A stretch of DNA of 64,000 bases from Paracoccus denitrificans (GTDB lineage: Bacteria > Pseudomonadota > Alphaproteobacteria > Rhodobacterales > Rhodobacteraceae): NCBI GenBank assembly GCA_005768755.1, contig VAFL01000007.1, positions 167,597 through 231,596 of the forward strand, read 5' to 3'. The number at the start of each line of letters is the position of its first letter. Position 1 is the stretch's first letter. The notes below the pieces were generated by a model. It made no database searches, had not been told where the DNA came from, and worked only from the letters and a program-made list of their open reading frames with translations. Both the position numbers and the translations under genes were made by a program. Shown here in pieces: positions 33,037 through 40,796 of this stretch.

Positions 33037-34255
33037 AGCGCCCGTCGTTCTGGATGTCTCGCGCCTTGTTTCTCGCATCGGCACCGGGCCGCTGACCGGT
33101 ATTGATCGGGTCGAAGCCGCATGGCTGGCCCATATGTCAAACAGGGATCACCTTCTTTTGTGCCGCGTCAGCCGGGGCCAACTGCTGTTGCCGCCAACTG
33201 CCGGTCGCGCGATTCTGAACTGGATATCGGGGGATCAGACTGGCCTTTCTTCTGTCGCCGGCTGGCGGGAACGGCTTGCCGGTCGCAGCGACGCACCAGC
33301 ACGCGCCATGACCGCGCTGCGCAAGATGGCGATAATTGCGACCGGGCGGACGGGCGCGGGCATCCTGGCTGCCTCGCGCAAGCATTTTCCTGCTGGCGCG
33401 ACATATCTGAATGTCGGTCATGCCAATCTGGACCGCGGATTGCTGGCAAGCCTGAAGGATCTGCGGCCAGTGGTGATGATCCATGATACCATCCCGCTGG
33501 ATCATCCCGAGTTTACCCGGCCCGGCCAATCCGAGAAATTCCGCAACCGCTTCATGACCGCGATGTCGCTGGCTGACCGGATCATCGCGATCTCTGACGC
33601 GACGGCCACACAGATCGAACTTTGGCGCAAGCGGCTTGGCGTCACCCGGCGTGCGCCGATCACCACCGCGCGGATCGGCACCACGCTGTGCACCCCGGAT
33701 CCGTCTGCCATCCCCGCTGATCTTGATCTGACGCGACCTTATTTCGTCACGCTTGGTACGATCGAGCCGCGCAAGAACCATGCGCTTTTGCTTGATGTCT
33801 GGGACCGCCTGTCCCGACAGGCGCCGGCGCAAAGCATTCCACAATTGTTCATCCTGGGCCGCAGGGGCTGGAACAATGAACAGGTCTTTGCCCGGTTGGA
33901 CCATCTGCCGACAAGCGGGCCGGTGATCGAACGTGCCGGCCTGTCAGATGGTGCCGTTGCCGCCCTTCTGGAACGCAGTCACGCGCTTCTGATGCCTTCC
34001 TTTGCCGAAGGCTTCGGCCTTCCGCTGACCGAAGCGGCGGCACGTGGTATTGCCGTGCTGACGGCACCACTTCCCGCCGCCAAGGAAATCCTGGGGGATT
34101 ACGCAACGTATTTGCCCCCGCACAGCGCTGCGCCATGGGTCGAAGCGATCTCTGGGCTTGCACAGGCGGAACCTATCCGCATGAATAGCATTGATATTCC
34201 AACTTGGAACGATCACTTCAGAAAGGTCGGGGCGCTGCTTTCCGCAGTAAACTGA
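33026..34255 (+). CDS. Glycosyltransferase family 4 protein
   Basis: A 409-residue GT-B enzyme. The C-terminal donor-binding half shows YFVTLGTIEPRKNHALLLDVWDRL, and SFAEGFGLPLTEAAARG, the E-x7-E motif of GT4. The N-terminal half has VLDVSRLVSRIGTGPLTGIDRVE, which resembles transferases acting on capsule or O-chain sugars. Start is placed at 33026; an ATG at 33017 is nine bases earlier and also inside galE, and no ribosome site decides. Its stop codon lies within a 22-base palindrome. Confidence 0.85.
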   Translation: MSAEAPVVLDVSRLVSRIGTGPLTGIDRVEAAWLAHMSNRDHLLLCRVSRGQLLLPPTAGRAILNWISGDQTGLSSVAGWRERLAGRSDAPARAMTALRKMAIIATGRTGAGILAASRKHFPAGATYLNVGHANLDRGLLASLKDLRPVVMIHDTIPLDHPEFTRPGQSEKFRNRFMTAMSLADRIIAISDATATQIELWRKRLGVTRRAPITTARIGTTLCTPDPSAIPADLDLTRPYFVTLGTIEPRKNHALLLDVWDRLSRQAPAQSIPQLFILGRRGWNNEQVFARLDHLPTSGPVIERAGLSDGAVAALLERSHALLMPSFAEGFGLPLTEAAARGIAVLTAPLPAAKEILGDYATYLPPHSAAPWVEAISGLAQAEPIRMNSIDIPTWNDHFRKVGALLSAVN

Positions 34256-34271
34256 AATGATCATTTCAGTT
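34250..34271. repeat. Perfect 22-bp palindrome over the GT4 stop codon
   Basis: AACTGAAATGA (34250-34260) is followed with no gap by its exact complement (34261-34271). The TGA of the preceding gene (34253-34255) is inside the left arm. Downstream is an A-rich stretch. It could form a short mRNA hairpin that ends or slows transcription, or be a dimeric regulator's site for the next gene group. No known operator is recognised. Confidence 0.6.
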
Positions 34272-34306
34272 CAATGACCTATGTAAAAAAGGATCAAACG
34301 TAGCTG

Positions 34307-35332
34307 GTGCGGTTCGGTATTCGGTCAAGTTGGAACGCCTTCAGGTTGCGGGCGACGCGGCAGTGGTATCTGGGCCGCGCGCTTCGGCGACGCAAGCAAG
34401 TCCTGGACGTCAAACTGCGACTGGACAAGGTGCAGCCCGATACGATCCTTTGCTTTGTGACCTTGCGCAACGAATTGATCCGACTGCCGTTCTTTCTGGA
34501 TTACTATCGCCAATTGGGGATCGGGCATTTCCTGATCGTCGACAACGGCTCGAACGATGGCGGTCTGGAATATCTGACGCGGCAGCCGGACGTGTCGGTC
34601 TGGCAGGCGACCGGCAGCTACAAGGCGTCAAGGTTCGGGATGGACTGGATAAACTGGCTGCTGTTTCGTCATGGCGTCGGGCACTGGTGCCTGACAGTCG
34701 ATCCCGACGAATTCCTTGTCTATCCTCATTGCGACAGTCGGCCATTGCAGGCGCTGACGCATTGGATGAACGCATCGGGCATCAAGTCGCTGTCTGCCAT
34801 GCTGCTTGATGTTTACCCCAAGGGTCGGATTGGCGATCATCCCTATCATTCGGGGCAGAACCCGCTGGAAATCGCCTGCTGGTTCGATCCTGCAAATTAC
34901 ATGATCCACAAGAACGGCCAATATGGAAACCTGTGGATTCAGGGTGGGCCGCGCGCACGCAGCTTCTTCGCGCGCGATCCGGAACTGGCGCCCGCGCTCA
35001 ACAAGATCCCGCTTGTGAAATGGCAGCGTCATTACGCGTATATTTCCTCGACCCATATGGCGCTGCCGCGGACGTTGAATCTGGTATACGACGAAGACGG
35101 CGGAGAACGGATCGCGCGTGTCCTGCTGCACGCAAAATTCCTGTCGACCTTCATCGAGAAATCCAACGAAGAAATGCTGCGCGGCGAACATTACGCCAAC
35201 AGCCAGGAATACCGCGCCTATACGGCCAGCCTGCAGGATGACATGATCCTGTGGACCGAAGAATCCAGACGCTACGAGGATTGGCGCGAATTGCAGGAGC
35301 TTGGCCTGATCTCTCAGGGGAACTGGGCATGA
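34307..35332 (+). CDS. Glycosyltransferase family 2 (Glyco_tranf_2_4 type)
   Basis: A 341-residue protein with the pattern of the Glyco_tranf_2_4 group: ILCFVTLRNELIRLPFFLDYYRQLGIGHFLIVDNGSNDGGLEYL near 47-90, then HWCLTVDPDEFLVYP near 125-140 with the metal-binding DPDE, and GPRARSFF later. The start is GTG at 34307 (no ATG upstream); the N-terminal 40 residues are basic. Sugar specificity is unknown. Its stop overlaps the next start (ATGA), so it is coupled to the DUF5927 gene, separate from the GT4 gene by about 50 bases. Confidence 0.82.
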   Translation: MRFGIRSSWNAFRLRATRQWYLGRALRRRKQVLDVKLRLDKVQPDTILCFVTLRNELIRLPFFLDYYRQLGIGHFLIVDNGSNDGGLEYLTRQPDVSVWQATGSYKASRFGMDWINWLLFRHGVGHWCLTVDPDEFLVYPHCDSRPLQALTHWMNASGIKSLSAMLLDVYPKGRIGDHPYHSGQNPLEIACWFDPANYMIHKNGQYGNLWIQGGPRARSFFARDPELAPALNKIPLVKWQRHYAYISSTHMALPRTLNLVYDEDGGERIARVLLHAKFLSTFIEKSNEEMLRGEHYANSQEYRAYTASLQDDMILWTEESRRYEDWRELQELGLISQGNWA

Positions 35333-37014
35333 CGAAACCGACGCGCATTGGGGTCGTCTTTCTGTGCCACGACGAATTGCACGTCGCGGCCGGCATGGTG
35401 AGGACCTGGCGCGAGGGCGGCGCGGCCGTCGCCATCCATGTCGATCGCCGCACCGGCGAGGCCGCATATGACAACATGCGGCGATCGCTGGCCGATCTGG
35501 GCGACATCGCCTGGGTCGACCGGCAGGAATGCGATTGGGGCATGTTCTCGATGGTCGAGGCAACGCAGATCGCTTCGCAGACGCTGCTGGACCGCTTCGA
35601 AAATGTCACCCATGTCCTCGTCGCCTCAGGCAGCTGCCTGCCGCTGCGCCCGATCCCCGAACTTTGCGATTACCTGACCCGTCATCCCCGCGTTGACTTC
35701 ATCGAAAGCGTCAGTGCCCTGGATGTCGGCTGGACAGTCGGCGGGTTGAATATTGAGCGTTTCCAGATGTATTACCCGGTTTCCTGGCGCAAGCATCGCT
35801 GGCTTTTCGATCGTCTTGTCGACCTGCAGCGCCTGATCGGGTTCAAACGAAAGCCCCCTGCCGATCTTGTGCCGCACCTGGGATCGCAATGGTGGTGCCT
35901 GACGCGCGAAACCGTGGCGCGCATTCTCGACGACCCGCGGCGAAAGGAATTCGACCGCTTTTTCCGATGGACCTGGGTGCCCGACGAAAGCTACTTTCAG
36001 ACCCTTGTGCGTCACCATTCGACCCGGATCGAGAGCCGGTCGCTGACGCTGTCCAGCTTCGACGATCGCGGCAAACCTTATATCCTTTACGGCGATCACG
36101 GGGACATGCTTGCCAGTTCACGCTGCTTCATCGCCCGCAAGATATGGCCCGGTGCCCAAGAGCTGCTGGACCGCTTCCCGGAGGATGCGGGCCCCGATTT
36201 TGCCCGCGACGAACCCGATCCGGCCCGGATCGAGCGGATGATAAACAGCGCGGTGGCCCGCCGGCATATTGGACGTCCCGGTCTGTACATGCAGACCCGT
36301 TTTCCCAGGAAGGACCGCGAAAACGGCAAGACCGCTTCGCCTTACGCGGTTCTTCAGGGTTTTACCGACCTGTTCCCGGATTTCGAGAACTGGCTGCAGG
36401 CCCGCGTCGACGCCGATGTGCACGGCCACCTGTTCAGTCCTGACGGCGCCGAATTTGCCGGTCGTCCCGCAATCGGTCCGGGCGGTCTCAGCACCTTTCC
36501 TGAAAGCCGAGATTATGATCCTTTCGGCTTTCTGACCAGCCTGATACGCATCACTGAACGGCCACAGGTCTTCCAGTTCGGCCCGCGTGACAGCCAGGCA
36601 TTGAATTGGTTCATGGTGACCGACCCGAACGCGATCATCCGCGTCGTGACAGGGGCTTGGGTGGTGCCGCTGATGCACTCGGACATGCCGTTCGACGATA
36701 TAAGGCGCGTTGCCGCACGGCTTCAGCGGATCGAGCTTGCGCAACTTTCGATCCTGCGCTCTGTCTGGGTCAAGGCCAATGTCGAAATCTGGGAACTGTC
36801 CGATTTCGCCGCACGACCCGGCGCGATGCTGCAGCGCGTGGTCCGCGACCTCAATCCCGGCCAGGCGCTATGGCCACTTTATGATCAACAGCCCGTGCAG
36901 CGCGATCTGGAACAGATCGGGCGGTTTCTTCAACGCCTGCGCAATGCCGGGCTGCAACCGCGCCTGATGGGCGATTTTCCCGCGACCCGGTCAGAGCAGG
37001 AATGGAATGTCTGA
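35329..37014 (+). CDS. Core-2/I-branching-like glycosyltransferase with DUF5927 C-terminus
   Basis: A 561-residue two-part protein. The first ~260 residues resemble the GT14 branching enzymes (core-2/I N-acetylglucosaminyltransferase and O-xylosyltransferase): IGVVFLCHDE, VAIHVDRRTGEAAYDNM, WGMFSMVEATQIASQTLL, HVLVASGSCLPLRPI and LGSQWWCLTRETVARIL. The last ~280 residues match what I recall as DUF5927, found in Rhodobacteraceae next to such enzymes; its job is unknown. The start at 35329 overlaps the previous stop by four bases; the frame is open upstream without need. It would add branch sugars to a surface glycan, by inference. Confidence 0.82.
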   Translation: MTKPTRIGVVFLCHDELHVAAGMVRTWREGGAAVAIHVDRRTGEAAYDNMRRSLADLGDIAWVDRQECDWGMFSMVEATQIASQTLLDRFENVTHVLVASGSCLPLRPIPELCDYLTRHPRVDFIESVSALDVGWTVGGLNIERFQMYYPVSWRKHRWLFDRLVDLQRLIGFKRKPPADLVPHLGSQWWCLTRETVARILDDPRRKEFDRFFRWTWVPDESYFQTLVRHHSTRIESRSLTLSSFDDRGKPYILYGDHGDMLASSRCFIARKIWPGAQELLDRFPEDAGPDFARDEPDPARIERMINSAVARRHIGRPGLYMQTRFPRKDRENGKTASPYAVLQGFTDLFPDFENWLQARVDADVHGHLFSPDGAEFAGRPAIGPGGLSTFPESRDYDPFGFLTSLIRITERPQVFQFGPRDSQALNWFMVTDPNAIIRVVTGAWVVPLMHSDMPFDDIRRVAARLQRIELAQLSILRSVWVKANVEIWELSDFAARPGAMLQRVVRDLNPGQALWPLYDQQPVQRDLEQIGRFLQRLRNAGLQPRLMGDFPATRSEQEWNV

Positions 37015-38398
37015 TTTTTCCAGTTTCGTGATTTTCGCCGAGATGCGGACAGGCTCCAACCTGCTGGAGGCCACGCTGAACAGCGTGAAGCGCATTACCT
37101 GCTTCGGCGAGGCCTTCAACCCGTATCTGCTGGGCTGGCATGATACCGATCAGATTCGCGGCGTGACGAAGGCAGAGCGCGATGCCGATCCACTGCGCCT
37201 GTTGCAGGCCATTACCGGACGAGAGGATCACCTGTCGGGATTTCGTTACTTTCATGACCACGATCCGCGCGTCTTCGACGCCATCATGACCGATCGGCGC
37301 TGTGCCAAGATCATCCTGACGCGAAACCCGGTGGACAGCTATGTCTCGACCGAACTCGCCTGGCAGACGAACCAGTGGAAGCTGAACCAGACAGAAACGC
37401 CGATCCCCGCCGTCATGACCTATGACGGTGCCACGTTCCGCAAGACCCTGGCCGAGGTCGAGGGATTTCTGGGACGCGTTCAGCGCGGGCTTCAAACCTC
37501 GGGACAAGGGGCATTTTGGCTGAATTACGACGATCTTCGCGATGCCGAGATCATGACAGGCCTGACCCACTGGCTGGGCCGGACCGACCTGGAAAAGGTT
37601 TCCCCAGCGTCAGACCAAGTGCCGCAAAACCCCCGCGAAATGTCCCAAAAGGTCAGCAATTTTGATGAGATGAGGGCTGATCTTGCCCAGCTGGACCCGT
37701 TCCAGCTGTCGCATATCCCCACATTCGAGCCACGTCGCGGCCCCGCGGTCCCCAGCTTCGTCAGCAGCGATGCCGGTGGCGGGCTGCTATTCATGCCCAT
37801 TGCGGGCGGCCCACGCGATGCGGTGGACGAATGGCTTGGCGCCTCCGGGGCTGAAACGGGTGCCAACTACACCCAGAATACCTTGCGCGCATGGCTGCGC
37901 GCACATCCCGGACATCGCAGCTTCACCGTGCTGCGCCATCCTCTGCGACGTGCGTGGACGGCCTTTACACATCTGATGGGCGCAGCACCGGCCGAGTTGC
38001 GCGAACTGCTGCGCAATACGCATCGCGTACCGTTACCACCTGACGAGGCGCTGTTCGCGATGGGGCCAGACGAACTGTCGCGGATCTTTGCCGATTTCCT
38101 TGTGTTCCTGCGCCGCACCCTGAATGGGCAGACCAGCCTGGCCGTCCTGCCCATCTGGGCCAGCCAGACGGAAGTCCTGGCCGGCTTTTCGCGTTTCATC
38201 TCGCCCGACATGATCCTGCGCGAAGCGACACTTGCGCGCGATCTCAACTGGTTGGCCGAGGCAGCGGGATGCCCCGCGCCGCCCCTCCCGCAACCGGAAC
38301 CAGTGCCGGACTTCCTGTCTTCGCCAGCGCTTCAGCAGGCAGCGCGCGACGCCTATCATCGCGACTACCTTCAGTTTGGCTTTACAGATCGGCCGTGA
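37007..38398 (+). CDS. Sulfotransferase-like protein with two lobes
   Basis: A 463-residue protein. The N-terminal half is a NodH-like sulfotransferase: a PAPS 5'-phosphosulfate loop RTGSNLLEATL at 14-24 and a 3'-phosphate motif IILTRNPVDSYVST at 102-115. The C-terminal half has a second, weaker copy: LLFMPIAGGPRDAVDEWL (260-277) sits where a PAPS loop would be, without the usual KTGG/RTGS core, and FTVLRHPLRRAWTAF (306-320) resembles a 3'-phosphate motif. The second lobe may be structural or bind an acceptor. AGG stands nine bases before the ATG, which overlaps the DUF5927 gene by eight bases. Acceptor is presumably the local glycan. Confidence 0.8.
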   Translation: MSDFSSFVIFAEMRTGSNLLEATLNSVKRITCFGEAFNPYLLGWHDTDQIRGVTKAERDADPLRLLQAITGREDHLSGFRYFHDHDPRVFDAIMTDRRCAKIILTRNPVDSYVSTELAWQTNQWKLNQTETPIPAVMTYDGATFRKTLAEVEGFLGRVQRGLQTSGQGAFWLNYDDLRDAEIMTGLTHWLGRTDLEKVSPASDQVPQNPREMSQKVSNFDEMRADLAQLDPFQLSHIPTFEPRRGPAVPSFVSSDAGGGLLFMPIAGGPRDAVDEWLGASGAETGANYTQNTLRAWLRAHPGHRSFTVLRHPLRRAWTAFTHLMGAAPAELRELLRNTHRVPLPPDEALFAMGPDELSRIFADFLVFLRRTLNGQTSLAVLPIWASQTEVLAGFSRFISPDMILREATLARDLNWLAEAAGCPAPPLPQPEPVPDFLSSPALQQAARDAYHRDYLQFGFTDRP

Positions 38399-38486
38399 CG
38401 CGCCGGTCCAATCAAGGCGCTCTCGGGCCTGCATGACCGGCCGGTAGGTGGGGCGAGGGTAGAGATGCGCATGTCGGCACACGGAC

Positions 38487-38864
38487 TTAGTTCCTGGAAT
38501 TCGACTTTCGCGTCTTGGCGTGAACCTCGGCCGCAATCTGTTCCAACGCACGAACCCGGCCGAATTCACGCATGGCTCGCTGGCGCGCAACATCGTATCC
38601 GGGCCGAAGACGGTCCAGTTCCGCATCAAGGCGCGCCCCCTCTCGCGCAAGCCGCCCTGCTTCCTGATTGACCAATCTCGCCCCCTCGATCGAGAAGGCG
38701 TCATCCTGGACAAACAGGCCCGCCAATCGGGACCGAGCCTCGACCTGCTGGACTGTCAGGGCATCGATATGGCTGCGAAAAGCAGCAAAGCGCCTAAGCT
38801 CCGTATCCGATCGGATCTCCGCCAGCTTCGCCAACTTCGAAAGCATCTGTGCCTTTCTCTGCAT
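38487..38864 (-). CDS. Coiled-coil protein of the flagellar cluster (FliJ-like position)
   Basis: A 125-residue, charged, mostly helical protein rich in Ala, Arg, Leu and Glu, with long amphipathic stretches (LSKLAKLAEIRSDTELRRFAAF and EAGRLAREGARLDAELDRL) that look like a coiled coil. It has no signal or membrane segment. AGAGG before the ATG is a good ribosome site. It is the last gene of the minus-strand flagellar block, 29 bases after flhB. Size and helix content fit a FliJ-like export chaperone or stalk protein, but the similarity is structural only, so the function is not assigned. Confidence 0.65.
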   Translation of the reverse strand: MQRKAQMLSKLAKLAEIRSDTELRRFAAFRSHIDALTVQQVEARSRLAGLFVQDDAFSIEGARLVNQEAGRLAREGARLDAELDRLRPGYDVARQRAMREFGRVRALEQIAAEVHAKTRKSNSRN

Positions 38865-38893
38865 GCTGACCTCTTGGAAATTCTCTGCCGGTA

Positions 38894-39982
38894 TTACCAG
38901 CCGCGACGCATCTTTGCTGTCATGGCCTCGGCAAATCGGATAGCGGCTGCGACGGCTGCGAAATGTTCGGGGTTGATCTCGGCCCCGATCTGGACGTTTG
39001 CATGGATCGCGCGCGCACAGGGTGGATCAGACCAGATCGGAACGGCGTGCGTGTTTGCACGCTCGCGGATTCGCGCGGCGACTGCGTCCACGCCCTTCGC
39101 CACGCAGACTGGCGCCCGGCGGCTGCCGCGTTGCCATTTCAGCGCTACGGCATAATGCGTCGGATTGACGATCACCACATCGGCTTTCTCGACATCGGCA
39201 AGCATGGAACTCATGACGATTTCCATGGATTTCTGACGACGGGCCGACTTCATATGCGGATCGCCCTCGCTGTCCTTCATCTCGTCCTTCATTTCCTTCA
39301 TCGACATCTTGTTGCGACGCCGAAAATCGAAATGCTTCCAGCCGAGATCGGCAATGGCAAAGACCACCGACACGGCAAGCGCCAGCGCGGCAACGCGGGT
39401 CAGGACAGCCTCAAGCCCGCCGATCCAGCCGGTCAGGCCGCGGCTTCCGGTCAGCTGCGGCAGCATCGACCGAAACAGAAGCCAGCCGCCCGCCCCCACG
39501 GCAATGGCCTTGCTGGTCGAGATTGCAAAGGTCACAAGGGCACTCTTGCCGAATTTCTGCTTGGCATTCTTCACCGGATTTATCCGCGAGACATCTATGG
39601 CCAACTTGCTTGGCACAAAGACAATGCCCCGCTGCACGATCAGGCCCACCAGAATGACCATTGCGGGAATTGCGACTGCGACGACACTGAATAGTCCGGC
39701 CGATCCCCAGACCCGGATCGCAACATCCGATCCAGCCGTACCCGCCGCGCGCATTTCGGCGATTTGCGGCGGCAATCCGATCTCCTCCCACATGGCGCGC
39801 GCGGCACCAAGCCAGGTGGGCACCAACCATCCGATTGCGATCACCCCGGCCGCCATCGCACCGAAATAGGCAAGGGCGGAATTGACCTCGGGCGATCTGG
39901 GGAAGTCGCCTTTTTCGCGTGCCTTGCGCAGTTTCTGCTCGGTCGCGTCGAACTGCTTGTCGTCATCTGGTTCCTCGCTCAC
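38894..39982 (-). CDS. flhB: Flagellar export apparatus protein FlhB
   Basis: A 362-residue export-gate protein that switches substrate from rod/hook to filament type. The N-terminal part has EQKLRKAREKGDFPRSPEVN and four membrane segments, followed by the cytoplasmic domain with the autocleavage motif NPTH near residue 262 (VVIVNPTHYAVALKW). KDEMKDSEGDPHMK is the conserved linker. The start is GTG at 39982 (reading GTG AGC GAG GAA). It lies 52 bases after fliR. Confidence 0.95.
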   Translation of the reverse strand: MSEEPDDDKQFDATEQKLRKAREKGDFPRSPEVNSALAYFGAMAAGVIAIGWLVPTWLGAARAMWEEIGLPPQIAEMRAAGTAGSDVAIRVWGSAGLFSVVAVAIPAMVILVGLIVQRGIVFVPSKLAIDVSRINPVKNAKQKFGKSALVTFAISTSKAIAVGAGGWLLFRSMLPQLTGSRGLTGWIGGLEAVLTRVAALALAVSVVFAIADLGWKHFDFRRRNKMSMKEMKDEMKDSEGDPHMKSARRQKSMEIVMSSMLADVEKADVVIVNPTHYAVALKWQRGSRRAPVCVAKGVDAVAARIRERANTHAVPIWSDPPCARAIHANVQIGAEINPEHFAAVAAAIRFAEAMTAKMRRGW

Positions 39983-40034
39983 AGGGATGACCCCAAGTCA
40001 TGGTCGCGGCCGCGCGCTGTGCTTGCGCCCCAGT

Positions 40035-40796
40035 TCATAACCGCAAACCCGACGAGAGGACCGCTTGTGTCCATAGCTCGATGATGGAAGGGGCAAGGAC
40101 CGCCAGACCGACCAGAGCCATCAGGATGATGGCCGGTGCGCCGATAAAGACCACGGGCAAAGACGGCATCACCTTGTTCACCACCCCGGTCAGAAGCTGG
40201 TACAACAGGCCACCAAGGATAAAGGGCGATGCCAGGGTCATCGCCAGCACGAAAGATCGCGCCGCCAGCCCGATGAAACCTTGCAGTTCGCCCGCGCCCA
40301 TTGTCAGCCGGGCGCCGGGAAAGGCGATATAGCTTTGGGCGATCAGTTCGATCATCAGGATTGGCAAGCCCATCGCCATCAGCATCGCCAGCCCCGCCAT
40401 ATGCATGAGATTGCCAATCGGATGCGGTGCTGCCTCGGTTCCGGTGCCGATAAGCTGTGACAGCGATGCCGTAGCCCCGATGGCCGATGTGGCGACATGA
40501 AGCGCGCTGGCCATGATGCGGACCGGGATGGCGATCAGAAGCCCGACCAGCATCTCTCGCGCCGCAAGCGCAGCAAACAGGCCCAACCCCGTCTGTGCAG
40601 TTGCGTCAAATGTCATGCCGAAGGCGGCTGCGGCAGGCGTCAGTGCAACGGCAAGCGAGACCCTGACGCGGACTGTCACAAAGCGCTCTGAAAAGGCCGG
40701 CAGGACCAGAATCACGGCCTGTATTCGGAGATAAGCGAGGATCAGCGTCTGCACCGCCGCGACAGCACCCGGCGGTAATCCCGACAGAACGTCCAT
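40035..40796 (-). CDS. fliR: Flagellar export apparatus protein FliR
   Basis: A 253-residue, very hydrophobic protein with about six membrane segments, part of the FliPQR export pore. Family segments include AYLRIQAVILVLPAFSE, REMLVGLLIAIPVRIM, and PFILGGLLYQLLTGVVNKVMPSLPVVFIGAPAII. ATG at 40796 shares one base with the flhA stop (TGATG); a GTG three bases earlier is less likely. It sits between flhA and flhB, the usual place. Confidence 0.93.
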   Translation of the reverse strand: MDVLSGLPPGAVAAVQTLILAYLRIQAVILVLPAFSERFVTVRVRVSLAVALTPAAAAFGMTFDATAQTGLGLFAALAAREMLVGLLIAIPVRIMASALHVATSAIGATASLSQLIGTGTEAAPHPIGNLMHMAGLAMLMAMGLPILMIELIAQSYIAFPGARLTMGAGELQGFIGLAARSFVLAMTLASPFILGGLLYQLLTGVVNKVMPSLPVVFIGAPAIILMALVGLAVLAPSIIELWTQAVLSSGLRL

